A stretch of DNA of 64,000 nt from Oegoconia quadripuncta (taxonomy: Eukaryota; Arthropoda; Insecta; Lepidoptera; Autostichidae), in NCBI GenBank assembly GCA_949316235.1, contig OX438744.1:2666001-2730000 (forward strand), in the 5' to 3' direction. How positions within the stretch are numbered: position 1 is the stretch's first letter; each line of letters starts with the position of its first letter. Below, piece by piece: positions 32,069-42,288 of the stretch. The notes under the pieces are model-generated. The model was not told the DNA's origin, ran no database searches, and saw only the letters and a list, made by a program, of their open reading frames with translations. The translations under genes were made by a program, and so were the position numbers.

Positions 32069-32553
32069 TGTCTAACAAAATTAACCCGACAAATGTTGCA
32101 GAGTGTATGTGTAGTAAGGATACCTATTACGAAAAAAATGAAAATTAAAACATTAAAGTTAACAGATTTTAGAAATGTAAATTTTGTGAGTTGGACCTTA
32201 ATGGCCGCGCGCTCTAAGTACTTTGCCACAACACACAAACATGTACCGCGGTATCTTTGAAGACGCCGAAAGGCGACCACTCGCCGCCGCCACTTGCTAT
32301 GATTGGTTGCGCCCTCTGCCCCGCCACCCCCTTTGACATCTTCCATATGAACGTTGCCTTTTTTTTCTCATTGATAAAATAAGGTACAATCGAAATGAAG
32401 TAAATCTATTAATTTGTATTTTCATTTGCACTTACATTTAATTTTTTTTCTCGGAAACTAAATTTTTAAGGATAGTTTTTTTAATTCATATATTATTTTA
32501 TTGTCATGTATGTATGCAATTGCCAAAGTTTGTCGGGTTAATTTTGTTAGACA
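32069..32553 (+). mobile_element. MITE-1 copy 2
   Basis: The terminal inverted repeats begin TGTCTAACAAAATTAACCCG on both ends. Compared with copy 1 it carries about 110 bp of extra GC-rich middle (around 32240-32340) with a CCGCGGTATCTTTGAAGACG block, also present in copy 3. Confidence 0.75.
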
Positions 32554-32857
32554 TTAAAGTTTACATAAAGAAAACATTAAAGTTAACAGATTTTATTCAA
32601 AAAAATAATATTTACTTATTACAATTTTTTTATTTTTGGATCACATATTATGACTGTGCCTCCAATATCTATCCACAGATTACGTGCGCCGAATTGTGTT
32701 GTACCCACCGTGAACGGGTCGGTTCCACTTGGAGCCACAAGTGTCTACTCACTGTAAAGTAGAACACCGAAATTCACAGCAAAAGCGGACGGAATTCGAT
32801 CAAAAAAATTTCGAGTACCCATTTTTGTTGTATGGCTACTACAGTATACTGTACAGT
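32554..32857. other. No recognisable feature
   Basis: A short repeat of the MITE-1 internal phrase (AACATTAAAGTTAACAGATTTT) sits at 32573-32596. Otherwise nothing. Confidence 0.45.
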
Positions 32858-33050
32858 ATAGTACTCGGTTTGGTTAGTGGTATGGCATATTAAATGTTCG
32901 CCTGGCTAGCTACCACCATCTTATCTAAATCTGCCGCCAAACAGCAATGTTAATAGCATTGTTGTGTTCCGGTTGTCAGAGATAAAATAGCCAGTCCCCC
33001 AAATAAGGTGGGGTTTTCGGGTCAGTACGCTACCACCCTCGCTCTCATGC
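32858..33050 (+). mobile_element. SINE-C body, head and tail missing
   Basis: GTACTCGGTTTGGTTAGTGG through AGTCCCCCAAATAAGGTGGG and TCAGTACGC. Both ends are cut. Confidence 0.75.
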
Positions 33051-33054
33051 GTTT

Positions 33055-33160
33055 TTGAAAAAAGAAATTAAACTACCTATGCCAATAACTTCTATTTTAC
33101 TTACCTTATATGCCCTATTTTTTTCCGTACCGTAAAGAAACTCATCCGGTATACTTAATA
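33055..33160 (-). repeat. Dispersed repeat G, reverse
   Basis: On the minus strand: CCGGATGAGTTTCTTTACGG, then AATAGGGCATATAAGGTAAG, then ATTGGCATAGGTAGTTTAAT. It matches 9980-10120. Confidence 0.55.
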
Positions 33161-33815
33161 CCTACAGACACTAATAATGTAACTACATACATCCCAAATA
33201 AATAAAATACGACTGCGTGTCCAATGGATTATGTACTGCGAAGTATATCCAAATATACAGCATGAGATCTCTATAATGTGATGATGTGATGGCTTAGTCC
33301 ACTCCGTGTAGCAATTAGAACAATCCCTCCACAAACAAGTAAACCAATTAACTGACTTCAAACAAGGATGAGACACAGACAACGACTACTTATGACGAGG
33401 AGGTTATTTAAGGGGACGTATTCAGGGTGTCCCTTACGTCATACATTATTCCTTACGGCTGAATGCATTCTTTGAAGTTCTAAATATTCAAATTGAATAA
33501 ATATTATATGGCCACAAAAAGGAGGATTATGTTTATCGAGTGTATATATAAGTATGTAGATCTCTATGTTATCTCCAGTGCAAGGTTTTTTTTTAATAAT
33601 AATACAGAATCAAACAACATTATTATAAAAAAAATTACACAAAATCTAAAAGCCAAAGTTATGCCATGTACACATTCTCATTTTTCATTGCAATTCTTTT
33701 AAAAATAATTACGTGTAAAGTCACTATTAAATTATAATCATTATACAATCTATAGGTAAAAGTAAATAGTATAAGAGTCAAACTAAATAATAATAAATAA
33801 TTTAGTTAATATGTA
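33161..33815. other. No recognisable feature
   Basis: Non-coding; small open frames without motifs. Confidence 0.5.
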
Positions 33816-33817
33816 GA

Positions 33818-33985
33818 ATAGAATAGAATAGAACAGAACAGAACAGAACAGAACAGAACAGAACAGAACAGAACAGAACAGAACAGAACAGAACAGAACA
33901 GAACAGAACAGAACACAACAGAACAGAACAGAACAGAACAGAACAGAATAGAATACATTTATTTGCAATGATTAGGGTAAGTAAA
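33818..33985 (-). repeat. Pentanucleotide microsatellite, LINE tail
   Basis: About 26 units of AGAAC with AGAAT variants at both edges and one AACAC interruption at 33914. On the minus strand it directly follows TTGCAAATAAATGTATTCTA, a LINE-type 3' end. The array therefore looks like an expanded 3' tail. Both frames through it give a meaningless FCSVL repeat. Confidence 0.85.
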
Positions 33986-34147
33986 TTAGTTGGTAAAATA
34001 GTATAAATTTGTATCACCTAAATCAGCCATATACAATAGCATGCAAAATTAAAATTAGCCTGTCCTTCACTAAACAATAAAAAATACAAAACAATTTACA
34101 CAAAAAGCATGTCCTTCTTGATTAAATTAATTTTCTAGTTCATTAAG

Positions 34148-34191
34148 TCACCAATTTTTCATTTGTAATATTACAAATGAAAAATTGGTGA
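34148..34191. repeat. 44-bp perfect palindrome
   Basis: The 22-bp arm starting TCACCAATTTTTCATTTG at 34148-34169 is followed with no spacer by its exact complement at 34170-34191. It is 30 bp upstream of a SINE-A 5' end. Confidence 0.95.
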
Positions 34192-34219
34192 AATAATTTA
34201 ATCGATGTTTGGTATTGTG

Positions 34220-34476
34220 AACGACCTGTGTGGCGTAGTGGTTAGAAACTCTGCTGCTAAACCAAAAGGTCGCGGGTTCGAGTCCCGCTAGGGGCATATA
34301 TTTGTATGATGAATACAGACATGTGTTCCCAAGTTGTGGATGTTTTTCATTTATATATGTATTTATTTTGCAAAAAAATATATATTTGTGTAGTTTATCA
34401 ACCATCCGTAATACAAGCTAATTCATATTTGCTTAGTGTGGAACTAGATGGCGCAGTGTGTATGTGCAATGATCAA
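34220..34476 (+). mobile_element. SINE-A with SINE-D inserted in its tail
   Basis: A full tRNA-like head and body, ending GTGTGTATGTGCAATGAT at 34476. Its expected TTA tail is replaced by the SINE-D insertion. Confidence 0.85.
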
Positions 34477-34766
34477 CATCATCATCCGCCCGTAAACATC
34501 CCACTGCAGGGATATAGGCCTTCCCTTGTTGAGGGAGCATAGGCCATAGTCCAGCAGGACTTCACATGTCTTTTAATTTTTAATTCTCAGGCGTGCAGGT
34601 TTCCTCACTATGTTTTCTTTCACAGTTCAAGAGCAGTCGCATAAATGCACATAAGTCATTTAATTAAATTTAAAAACTCATTGGTACATGGCCTGCCTGG
34701 GAATCGAACCCGGAACGCCCAAATTGGGAGACGGCGTCTTAACCGCTGAGCCACAAACGCTCCTAT
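34477..34766 (-). mobile_element. SINE-D (tRNA-derived), full length
   Basis: The minus strand reads GTTTGTGGCTCAGCGGTTAA, then GGGTTCGATTCCCAGGCAGG, then GAACTGTGAAAGAAAACATA and GCCTATATCCCTGCAGTGGG, ending GGCGGATGATGATG. This is a well-known lepidopteran SINE type. TGCAATGAT flanks it on both sides (34468-34476 and 34766-34774), a 9-bp target duplication. Confidence 0.85.
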
Positions 34767-34775
34767 GCAATGATA

Positions 34776-35125
34776 TGATTATTGATTTATATTTAAAACA
34801 CTGTTCTTTTCCGACGGAGGTTAAAATATATTCTAGAATTCCAGAAAATAAATGTTCCGAAACAGGACCGCGAGGCGGTCGCTACTGCTTTTAGATGTTA
34901 CACTGTTTGTTTTGTTTCGTCGACACTATTATTATTAATTATCTATGCTTTACATTATAACATATATATTTTTATGTTATAAATTATCCAACTATGTTAA
35001 AGTTACGTATATACTGTTCTTGAGCCCCACAACTTAGAAACACTACGTCTCTTTATATTCACTCGTCCTATTACTCATCAATCACTATTTCAAGAGTCTG
35101 AAAATTGTTATTTACTTAATACTTA
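34776..35125. other. No recognisable feature
   Basis: Non-coding; nothing supported. Confidence 0.5.
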
Positions 35126-35129
35126 CTGT

Positions 35130-35378
35130 TTCCTCTGGTTTAGGTTCCAAGTTGCTCTGCTCCTTTAAGGATAGCTGAAAATCAGTGTTTTGCTCAATGA
35201 GCAATCTAATACACTGAGCTATGACCCATTTGTACTGCTGCAGCACACACAAGCGTTAGTGTTACAATATTATGTTATTGTTGTAGATGTGTTACCTTAT
35301 CTGTGTATCAATATGTATAAGCTAAATGTATGTGTGTGGCTGTGGAAACAAATAAAGGCTTTATCTATCTATCTAAAA
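35130..35378 (+). repeat. Retroposon tail family, (ATCT)n end
   Basis: CTGAAAATCAGTGTTTTG, then GAGCTATGACCCATTTGTAC, ending AAACAAATAAAGGCTTTATC with ATCT repeats. The minus strand of 48712-48910 carries the same sequence. Confidence 0.6.
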
Positions 35379-35778
35379 TATTGACCAAAGCGGAGGAAAC
35401 CTTATTCCACTCTTTACCTACGCACTTTTCTACGCACGAAGCCGGCGCACTTCGCTCGGTTCATTGAAGTCGTAATTCAAATTTTATGTGCATTGACACC
35501 TGTGCTCTTCGCTTTTACCAAACATAAATTTATGAGGGTAATTTATAAAAAAAAAACCGACATCACAGACGGAGGTCTCAGTTCGACTGTAGTGTTCTTT
35601 GGTAATGTTTTTGGGTGTATGTATGTACAGTCTTTTATTTTTAATCTTGTTTTTATTTGAGGCTTTTGTACACCCTGGGTGACTATGCCAGCCTCATTGA
35701 TACATTCGCCTTTTTAAACCTCACTCTCTTCTTGCAATGGACAATCCAACAAATTTATACAGACTGACAGCACGTATG
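35379..35778. other. No recognisable feature
   Basis: Non-coding; nothing supported. Confidence 0.5.
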
Positions 35779-35780
35779 TA

Positions 35781-36206
35781 CAGTCGAATCTCCCTAAAAG
35801 TATTATATGGACCGTATGGACCAAAGCACTCTAGCACCATCTATTAGAAAGTATTTATACAATATCACCACTCAAACCAAATCAATAATAATATGTCACA
35901 TATGAATGAGTAAGAAAATTTCGTCAGCTCTGCTGCAGCATCTACTGAGGTTTGAACTTGCACAACTTTGTTTTAATGACTGATGCTACTGTCCATTATA
36001 ATACGACGTCTATTAACAATGTGGACGAAATTTTGCTACACATCTCAGTAGCATGGATGGTATCTATACTCCTATATGTGTAAACACTTTGCTCTGTGAG
36101 TAGCTAGTGTAGTTGGTTTCGTGGTTGTTGTAATGCGAATAGTTTCTAATAGATGTCGATGCCGCGGCACTTTAGCCCCTGTGATACTTTTAGGATGATT
36201 GGATTG
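35781..36206. mobile_element. MITE-2, Tc1/pogo-like, decayed
   Basis: The left end CAGTCGAATCTCCCTAAAAG and the inverted right end CAATCCAATCATCCTAAAAG lie between TA dinucleotides (35779-35780 and 36207-36208). The inverted similarity continues inward to ATCTATTAGAAA at 35850 and its complement near 36150. A CAGT start and TA target suggest the Tc1/mariner-pogo group. No coding region. Confidence 0.55.
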
Positions 36207-36472
36207 TACCTATGCAGTGGCGTGCACAGCGCTTTCCACAGGGTATAGGCAGAATGACGAAATTTACTATTATTTGAGAAAAAATCCGACTACAAAATAA
36301 CAAAAATAAGCGATAAGATCGCCTGTGGTGCAATCGCGCTATTTTACAACGGTTTACCGTTCGTTTTTGGTTTTGGTTTAGCTTTAAAAATGGTATCGTG
36401 CTATTTTTTGTGAACGCTGAAACGCATGTGAATGCTCAAGCAGTACTCACTTGAGAGGTGCGCCCAGTTTTA

Positions 36473-36656
36473 CGTATTAATAAACGAAACTCAAGACTAT
36501 CATTCATTCGCCGCTGAGGCGAATTCTTGAGAAGTGATCTCAGCTTTGTTTATTGGTTTATAAATTAGCACGGACCTTGAGATAGCGTCAACTTCTTAAG
36601 ACGCATCTCGGATGATACAGCCTCAAGACTTGTATTGAGATTTGTTTATTAATACG
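36473..36656. mobile_element. MITE-3, short TIR element
   Basis: CGTATTAATAAACGAAACTC at 36473 and CGTATTAATAAACAAATCTC inverted at 36656 form 22-bp ends with two mismatches around 140 bp of unique sequence. The class is unknown. Confidence 0.5.
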
Positions 36657-36985
36657 GGCCCTAGTGTGGGGACCAGGGCTACCTTATTGCTTATATTGTA
36701 AGTCTGTTTTTTATACAATCATGGTTTATGGACATATGAAACGAAAATTGATGATGCTGCCACTTAAATATATAATATATTTATCTTCTCTCTGTACCTT
36801 AGCACAATCCTGTTGTCGCTTATTATTATTAGATATTTTATATATCAATAAATATTTATTTACTATACCTATATATTTACGTTTGTATTTTGTTTCTATT
36901 TTAAAGATGTTATGTTTAAGTAGGTATATTTGTCTATTGATCTACGAGTATGTATGTGTGTGTAAATATATGAAATTTATTCACG
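36657..36985. other. No recognisable gene
   Basis: A 115-codon plus frame at 36664-37011 is AT-rich and Tyr/Leu/Ile-heavy with no motif. I treat it as chance. Confidence 0.45.
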
Positions 36986-37192
36986 CAGTTTTTATCTGCA
37001 TCCGTATTTAATACCGCACAACCTACCTATTTCAAATGTACTGTCCTTATACCCAAAGGTTGCCTGGAAGAGCTTTTAGTGATAAGGTCACCAAATTGCA
37101 CATTCTATTCTTACCACTTTCCGGAAACTGTATTTTCTTTTCTGTTGTGCAATAAAATGTATTTGTATTTGAAAAAAAAAAAAAAAAAAAAA
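36986..37192 (+). mobile_element. RTE-like retroposon 3' end
   Basis: It has TTTAATACCGCACAACCTAC, then AAGGTTGCCTGGAAGAGCTT, then GATAAGGTCACC and TTGTGCAATAAAATGTATTT, with a 20-base A run. It is co-linear with 53886-54072. Confidence 0.7.
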
Positions 37193-37193
37193 A

Positions 37194-37430
37194 TGTTTTT
37201 ATTTCGTAAGTTATAAGAACAACATTTGAAATCGTCATGACATACAGTTATCGCTCATTCACTAGGCAGTCTTCCCAGAGAAGAACGAGCAAGAAACTCC
37301 AGGGTTGCTCTTTTTAAATAAGTCAATACAAATACAATTTGAGATACCTAATTGTAAAATTTATGATTCGACAAAGAAAATAAGAATAAAATATACTGAA
37401 TAATGGCGATTGAATATTTAATCTAACTAA
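37194..37430 (-). mobile_element. LINE-J 3' UTR
   Basis: A minus-strand LINE-J 3' end (GGAGTTTCTTGCTCGTTCTT, then TTATAACTTACGAAATAAAA), inserted against the A run of the tail upstream. Confidence 0.75.
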
Positions 37431-37570
37431 TATTGTAAATGCGATGGTTTGTAGAGCCAATACATGGGCCCGTATTGGTTGGCGAATTTTGATGGTGTTT
37501 TTTCGCGTATTATTTTTATGTATATAGATTTCTATGTTACCTCCTGTAGTCTAAACAGCTTTTTTTTTTT

Positions 37571-37884
37571 TATGCACGACGGGTTCGCACTTGACCTCAA
37601 TCACACCTGATGTTAAGTGAAGATGAGGTCGAAGGTGGAAGCGTACTGACCCGGAAACCCCAACACATTTGGGAGACTAGCTACCTTATCTCTGACAACC
37701 GGAACACAACAATGCTATTAACATTGCTGCTTGGCGGCAGATTTAGATAAGATGGTGGTAGCTAGCCAGGCGGGCATTTAAGATGCCCTACCACCAACCA
37801 AACCGTACCCCGCCGGGGATCGAACCCGCGACCTCCGAATCGTAAACTCAATGTTGTTTACATTGAGCCACGGAGGCGGTTAAA
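37571..37884 (-). mobile_element. SINE-C, full length
   Basis: The tRNA-like head is at 37805-37882 and the poly(A) at 37561-37572. It lacks only the AAGTACTCGGTT phrase after the head. Confidence 0.85.
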
Positions 37885-38335
37885 CAGCTTAACCAGCAAA
37901 ATGAAAAAAAAAAAAATATCACTGTTTTAATGGAAATTAGAACATTTTTGGAAAATCTTCTCACCCAACAATTTACCTAATATCTAATTTCTCGGCGAGA
38001 GCAAATCTTGGACTGAATATACGAGGCTAAATTATATTCCCAGTTAGTAGACAGTCCGAGAATTCCAGTTCGAATTACCACCATTCCTAAGCCGCAAACC
38101 GACTGCGACTCGGACGAGTTTGGAATTTCAGAGGATTGTGGACAACCAATAGGATCTGTCCATGCCAGTCGGTGTTGGATTGAACTCGAGGAAAATAGCT
38201 GACATTTTCTCTCATTTTCTATGTTATTTTGACGTTTCCTCTAGTATTTGATTGTTTCTAACATTTTCGAAATTTATAGACTTTACACGAAATTTTAACT
38301 AATTTACCAAGACTATGGTTCAACAAACATATTTG
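37885..38335. other. No recognisable feature
   Basis: Non-coding; nothing supported. Confidence 0.5.
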
Positions 38336-38735
38336 ATAGAGCTGTCATTTGTCAGAACACTCGTTTATCTAACTCATCGTTTAGTTTAGCAGAGTACCTA
38401 CATATTTGTCAGAGGCGACTTTGTCTGAGTGGATATACGTCATACCGAACATTTGTCAGTGACATTTGTAAAAGTGGATATTCGTCAAGAGCGAACATTT
38501 GTCAGAGTGGAAATTTGTTAATGATATTTGTTAAAGTGTGCATTTGTTAGAGTGGACATTTGTCAGAGTGGGCATTAATTTACCAGAGTGGATATTTGCC
38601 AAAATGGACATTTGTCAGAGGGAACATTGGTCAGAATGGATATTTGTCAGAGTGGACATTTGTCACAGAGGATATTTGTTAGACCGGACATTTGCAGAGA
38701 AGACATTGCCAGCGGACATCTTTCAAAGTGAACAT
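38336..38735 (+). repeat. Degenerate 18-bp tandem array
   Basis: About 20 drifting units of consensus AGAGTGGACATTTGTCAG, most regular at 38538-38700. Because 18 is a multiple of three, a 67-codon frame (38538-38741) stays open and reads as a hexapeptide repeat of the type EWIFVR. No start context or partner supports it as a gene. Confidence 0.8.
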
Positions 38736-38794
38736 AAGTAATGTTATATGGGCCGTAGGCTCCGCTTCTTTTACCACAGACGATTTCCCTTCTT

Positions 38795-38885
38795 CTTTTT
38801 TTTTCTTTTTTTTATGATTAACTGGATACGCATTTGACCACAATCTCACCTGATTGGAAGTGACGATGTTTCCGAAACGGAAGTA
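38795..38885 (-). mobile_element. LINE-K-like 3' tail, reverse
   Basis: The minus strand has ATCGTCACTTCCAATCAGGT and GAGATTGTGGTCAAATGCG, then a poly(A). This is the tail type of 5270 and 25540. Confidence 0.6.
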
Positions 38886-38929
38886 GCTTGTACATACTGA
38901 CTGGATAAATGCAATGAGCCCTATTATTT

Positions 38930-38998
38930 ATCGTGTAGATTTAAATTGACATTCAACAAATGATATCATGTATCTTACGTTAAAATAAATGCTTTTTC
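38930..38998 (-). mobile_element. LINE-J (subfamily 2) 3' tip
   Basis: The inverse of the TTTATTTTAACGTAAGATAC, ATGATATCATTTGTTGAATG block seen at 10983 and 42832. Confidence 0.55.
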
Positions 38999-39041
38999 AA
39001 CCCAGTTCGGCATCCGGGGCTATATATTATATAATAATAAA

Positions 39042-39288
39042 TATTTAATAAATAAATATTTCGGACACTTACACCAATCATCTAGTCCCAAACTAAGCAA
39101 AGCTTGTGCTATGGATACTAGATAACGGATAAACATACATAAATATTTATATAAACATCCAAGACTCGGGAGTAAATGTTCATATTCATCACACAAACAT
39201 TTACCCGTCGCGGGATTCGAACCCGCAACCGTTGGTTTCGCTGATAGGGTCACTATCCACTACACCAATCGGTCGTCGTATCGTCTAT
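39042..39288 (-). mobile_element. SINE-B, full length
   Basis: A complete minus-strand copy, head ACGACCGATTGGTGTAGTGG at 39288 to the (TTTA)n tail at 39042. Confidence 0.85.
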
Positions 39289-39291
39289 ACT

Positions 39292-39445
39292 ATTATTTTT
39301 TTTCATGCACAACGGGTTAGCACTTGACCTCAATAACACCTGATGTTAAATGAAAATGAGGCCGAAGGTGGAAGCGTACTGACCCCATCCAAACCCCATC
39401 TTATTTGGGGAACTGGCAATATTATCTCTGGCAACCGGAATACAA
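39292..39445 (-). mobile_element. SINE-C 3' half
   Basis: The minus-strand end of SINE-C, directly abutting the SINE-B head. Confidence 0.7.
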
Positions 39446-39484
39446 ATTAACTAGCTTAATTTAGATTGAAAGATATTATAAATA

Positions 39485-39752
39485 ATAAAAATAATAAATG
39501 TCGTTGCACAAACACACAGCGCCATCTAGGTCCACAGTAAGCATCTTAGGCTTGTGTTATGGATACCAGATAGTTGATAAACTACACAAATACATTTTTT
39601 TTTTGTAAATAAATACATGTATAAATGAAAAACATCCATACCTCGGGAACACATGTCTGTATTCATCATAGAAACATATGCCCCTAGCGGGATTCGAACC
39701 CGCGACCATTTGGTATAGTAGCACAATTTCTAACCACTACACCAAACAGGTA
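39485..39752 (-). mobile_element. SINE-A, near full length
   Basis: Head CTGTTTGGTGTAGTGGTTAG at 39750 through the AATAATAATA-flanked tail at 39485. Confidence 0.85.
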
Positions 39753-39799
39753 TTATTATTACAATATTTTTTTAATTTCGTTGTTTTTTTTTTTGTTTT

Positions 39800-40345
39800 T
39801 TTTTTTTCTATTTATTCATTATATATGAAAAAGGTTTAACACAATACAAAAGTGCGCCACAGAAACCTATTCAAGGTTTATACGCAACACACTGAGCCTC
39901 ATCGCTTACCACTTACTGTCTATTACAAGTTACCGTATCACCAGCACCACCCATGTAGTACTTTTTAAGTGATTGTTTACATTTTTTTTTATATTTATAA
40001 ATATATCTGTATGTATTTCCTTGGGAATATCATTTAAAATGTTTGGTAACATGTACTCCCACGTCCTCGCTCCGTAAATGTTAGAGTATTTAGGTAACTC
40101 ATACAAAGGTATATACTCCAGCTTACGTTAAATAGTTTTTTTTTTGTTATAAATACATCTATCCAATAATCTAAGCCAATACCAAATCCATTTATATTCC
40201 CACAAAGGTCAACGTCCTAATCCATTGAAATAAAATTCCGCAGGATTTCGAAGCCCATATATCATGTGAGACCATAAATTTCTAGCGAACAAAACGTATG
40301 TAGGTACCCTCCAGAACAGAATACGGGGTACAATAAAATATATCA
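39800..40345 (-). mobile_element. LINE ORF2 C-terminus relic
   Basis: The minus strand reads KLEYIPLYELPKYSNIYGAR, then WEYMLPNILNDIPKEIHTDI near 40135-40000. This looks like the last part of a LINE ORF2 (trp, leu-pro and ile-pro spacing). Upstream NLWSHMIYGLRNPAEFYF may be the same frame after shifts. The 3' UTR runs to TATATAATGAATAAA near 39810. Confidence 0.45.
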
Positions 40346-40546
40346 CACTTAACTAGTGAACCAGAAAATTTGGTGGATTCTCTCTATTACGTTAAGGAGG
40401 TCACTCATGCCATTAATTCAGTCAAGACAGTCGCTGAACATTCTAGAGAAATCGTCTGAGACCGTCTGCTCAGAAACTTATGGTCACTTGTACAAGTACT
40501 GGCCGCACCTGATATTGAAAAAATTGCGGCATACCGAATGAGTTGT

Positions 40547-40870
40547 TTTAACCGCCTCCGTAGCTCAATGTAAACAACATTGGGTTTACGATTCCGAGGT
40601 CGCGGGATCGATACCCAGCGGGGTACATGTTTACTGGGTTTGGTTGGTGGTAGGGCATTTTAGCCCGCCTGGCTAGCTACCACCATCTTATCTAAATCTG
40701 CCGCCAATCAGCAATGTTAATACCATTGTTGTGTTCCGGTTGTCAGAGATAAGATAGCCAGTGCCCCAAATGTTGGGATTTCCGGGTCATTACGCTTCCA
40801 CCTTCGACCTCACTTCACTTAACATCAGGTGTAATTAAGGTCATGTACGAACCCATCGTGCATAAAAAAT
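40547..40870 (+). mobile_element. SINE-C, full length
   Basis: CCGCCTCCGTAGCTCAATGT through GGGTCATTACGCTTCCACC to a poly(A). Small deletions occur at 40635 and 40812. Confidence 0.85.
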
Positions 40871-40884
40871 AAAAAAAAAACCGT

Positions 40885-41110
40885 AAGAAAAAAATATGGC
40901 AAATGAGGTAAGTGAAATGGAAGTTATTTGCATAGGTAGTTTAATTTTTTTTTTTTTTCAAAACCATCATTGACCCAAACACCGGCCGGAGATTTATATG
41001 CGACTGGCGGGTTCCGTAGGATTCCTATCATGCGTTTATTTGGATCTCATATTTTTACCAAGTTTTTTTTTTATTTACGAGTATATATTGGTGTAACGAT
41101 GTGGAATAGG
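40885..41110 (+). repeat. Dispersed repeat G
   Basis: AATATGGCAAATGAGGTAAG, then TTTGCATAGGTAGTTTAATT, then CCACAAACGCGACCGTCAAA. Parts match 10040-10200 and 33055. Confidence 0.5.
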
Positions 41111-41111
41111 C

Positions 41112-41512
41112 CACAAACGCGACCGTCAAAGTCAAAGTCAAAAAATATTTATTTCGCAGGATAAAGATCATCACTTGAAAACGTCACATTTTTTTATCTT
41201 AATATTAAAATTATTGACATTATTGCTCATTCGCAAAGCAGATTCCCTAGAGAAGAACGAGCAAGAAACTCAAGGGTTGCTCTTTTAAATAAGTTTGGGT
41301 TACAATTATATTATATTGTATAATTAGACTGAATATCCATGCTTGCTTATCATCCAGATAGTCAGAAATTTTATAATAGCCTTTGGTAAATAATGTCTAT
41401 TTTATGATGGTTTTGAATTTATTTAAAGGTAAATTTTGAATGTCCACTGGAACCTTATTATAAAAGCGTATACATTGCCCCTTAAATGACTTAGTCAAAA
41501 AACGTCAAATGT
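41112..41512 (-). mobile_element. LINE-J 3' end
   Basis: The minus strand reads KSFKGQCIRFYNKVPVDIQ, then KGYYKISDYLDDKQ, followed by the 3' UTR and a (TTTGAC)n tail at 41112-41127. One in-frame stop sits after the TIIK. Confidence 0.8.
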
Positions 41513-41542
41513 TACAAAGCTTTATTTGATGATGGTGTTGAA

Positions 41543-41544
<2 letters not shown>

Positions 41545-41580
<36 letters not shown>

Positions 41581-41582
41581 TA
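41545..41582. repeat. (ATA)n microsatellite
   Basis: About 10 AATAAT units. It could be a SINE tail remnant. Confidence 0.8.
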
Positions 41583-41629
41583 TAAAAAAATATCGGTCAA
41601 GACGTAGAAGGCAACATAGAACACACATT

Positions 41630-41842
41630 TTTTTATGCACTACTGGTTAGCACATGACTTCAATCACACCTGATGTTAAATCAAAATGAGGTCGAAGGTG
41701 GAAGCGTACTGACCCGAAAACCCCATCTTATTTGGGGAACTGGCTATCTTATCTGTGACAACCGGAACACAACAATGCTATTAACATTGCTGTTTGGCAG
41801 CAGATTTAGATAAGATGGTGGTAGCTAGCCAGGCGGACATAC
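41630..41842 (-). mobile_element. SINE-C, head missing
   Basis: A minus-strand copy from the poly(A) side at 41630 to CCGCCTGGCTAGCTACCACC. It lacks the tRNA part. Confidence 0.8.
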
Positions 41843-41882
41843 ACCCGAATAAGATTACCCTCCTTCCAAGTGCAGTCGGATA

Positions 41883-42150
41883 AAATAAATAAATAAGTAT
41901 CCTTAGACATGCACACAGCGCCATCTAATTCCACAGTAAGCAACTATAGGCTTGTGTTGTGGATACCAGATGGTTGATATACTACATAAATACATTTTTA
42001 TTTATAAATAACTACTTGTTATAAATGAAAACATCCACAACTCGGGTACACATGTCCGTATTCATCACACAAACATATGCCTGTAGGGCATTCAAACCCA
42101 CAACCTTTTGGTATAGTGGTAGAGTTGCTAACCACTACACCAAACAGAGG
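41883..42150 (-). mobile_element. SINE-A, near full length
   Basis: The tail at 41883 to the head TTTGGTGTAGTGGTTAGCAA near 42147. The B box is mutated (GGTTTGAATGCC). Confidence 0.8.
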
Positions 42151-42152
42151 GC

Positions 42153-42288
42153 GGAGTGTGAGTTTTGTTTCCACTTAACTTTACTACCGCGTTCACGTTT
42201 ACGTGACGATTTGTATGGAGAAATGTGCAGCGCCTCGAGCGGATAACGCGATTGTAATGTTAAAAACGACACAAAACTCACACTACGC
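42153..42288. mobile_element. MITE-4, short inverted-repeat element
   Basis: GTGTGAGTTTTGT at 42156-42168 and its exact complement at 42271-42283 close about 130 bp with GC-rich content (CGAGCGGATAACGCG). It begins immediately after the SINE-A head. Class unknown. Confidence 0.5.

Noticed and set aside
32240..32340. CpG-rich block as a promoter island
   Set aside because: It is the internal segment of MITE-1 and is repeated in copy 3.
33783..34017. Two overlapping open frames of 61-71 codons reading FCSVL repeats
   Set aside because: They are translations of the AGAAC microsatellite.
36664..37011. 115-codon plus-strand open frame
   Set aside because: AT-driven composition, no domain, no promoter; runs into an RTE-like tail.
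38336..38735. CRISPR-like spaced repeats
   Set aside because: The units drift continuously and have no constant repeat plus unique spacer structure; the genome is that of an insect.
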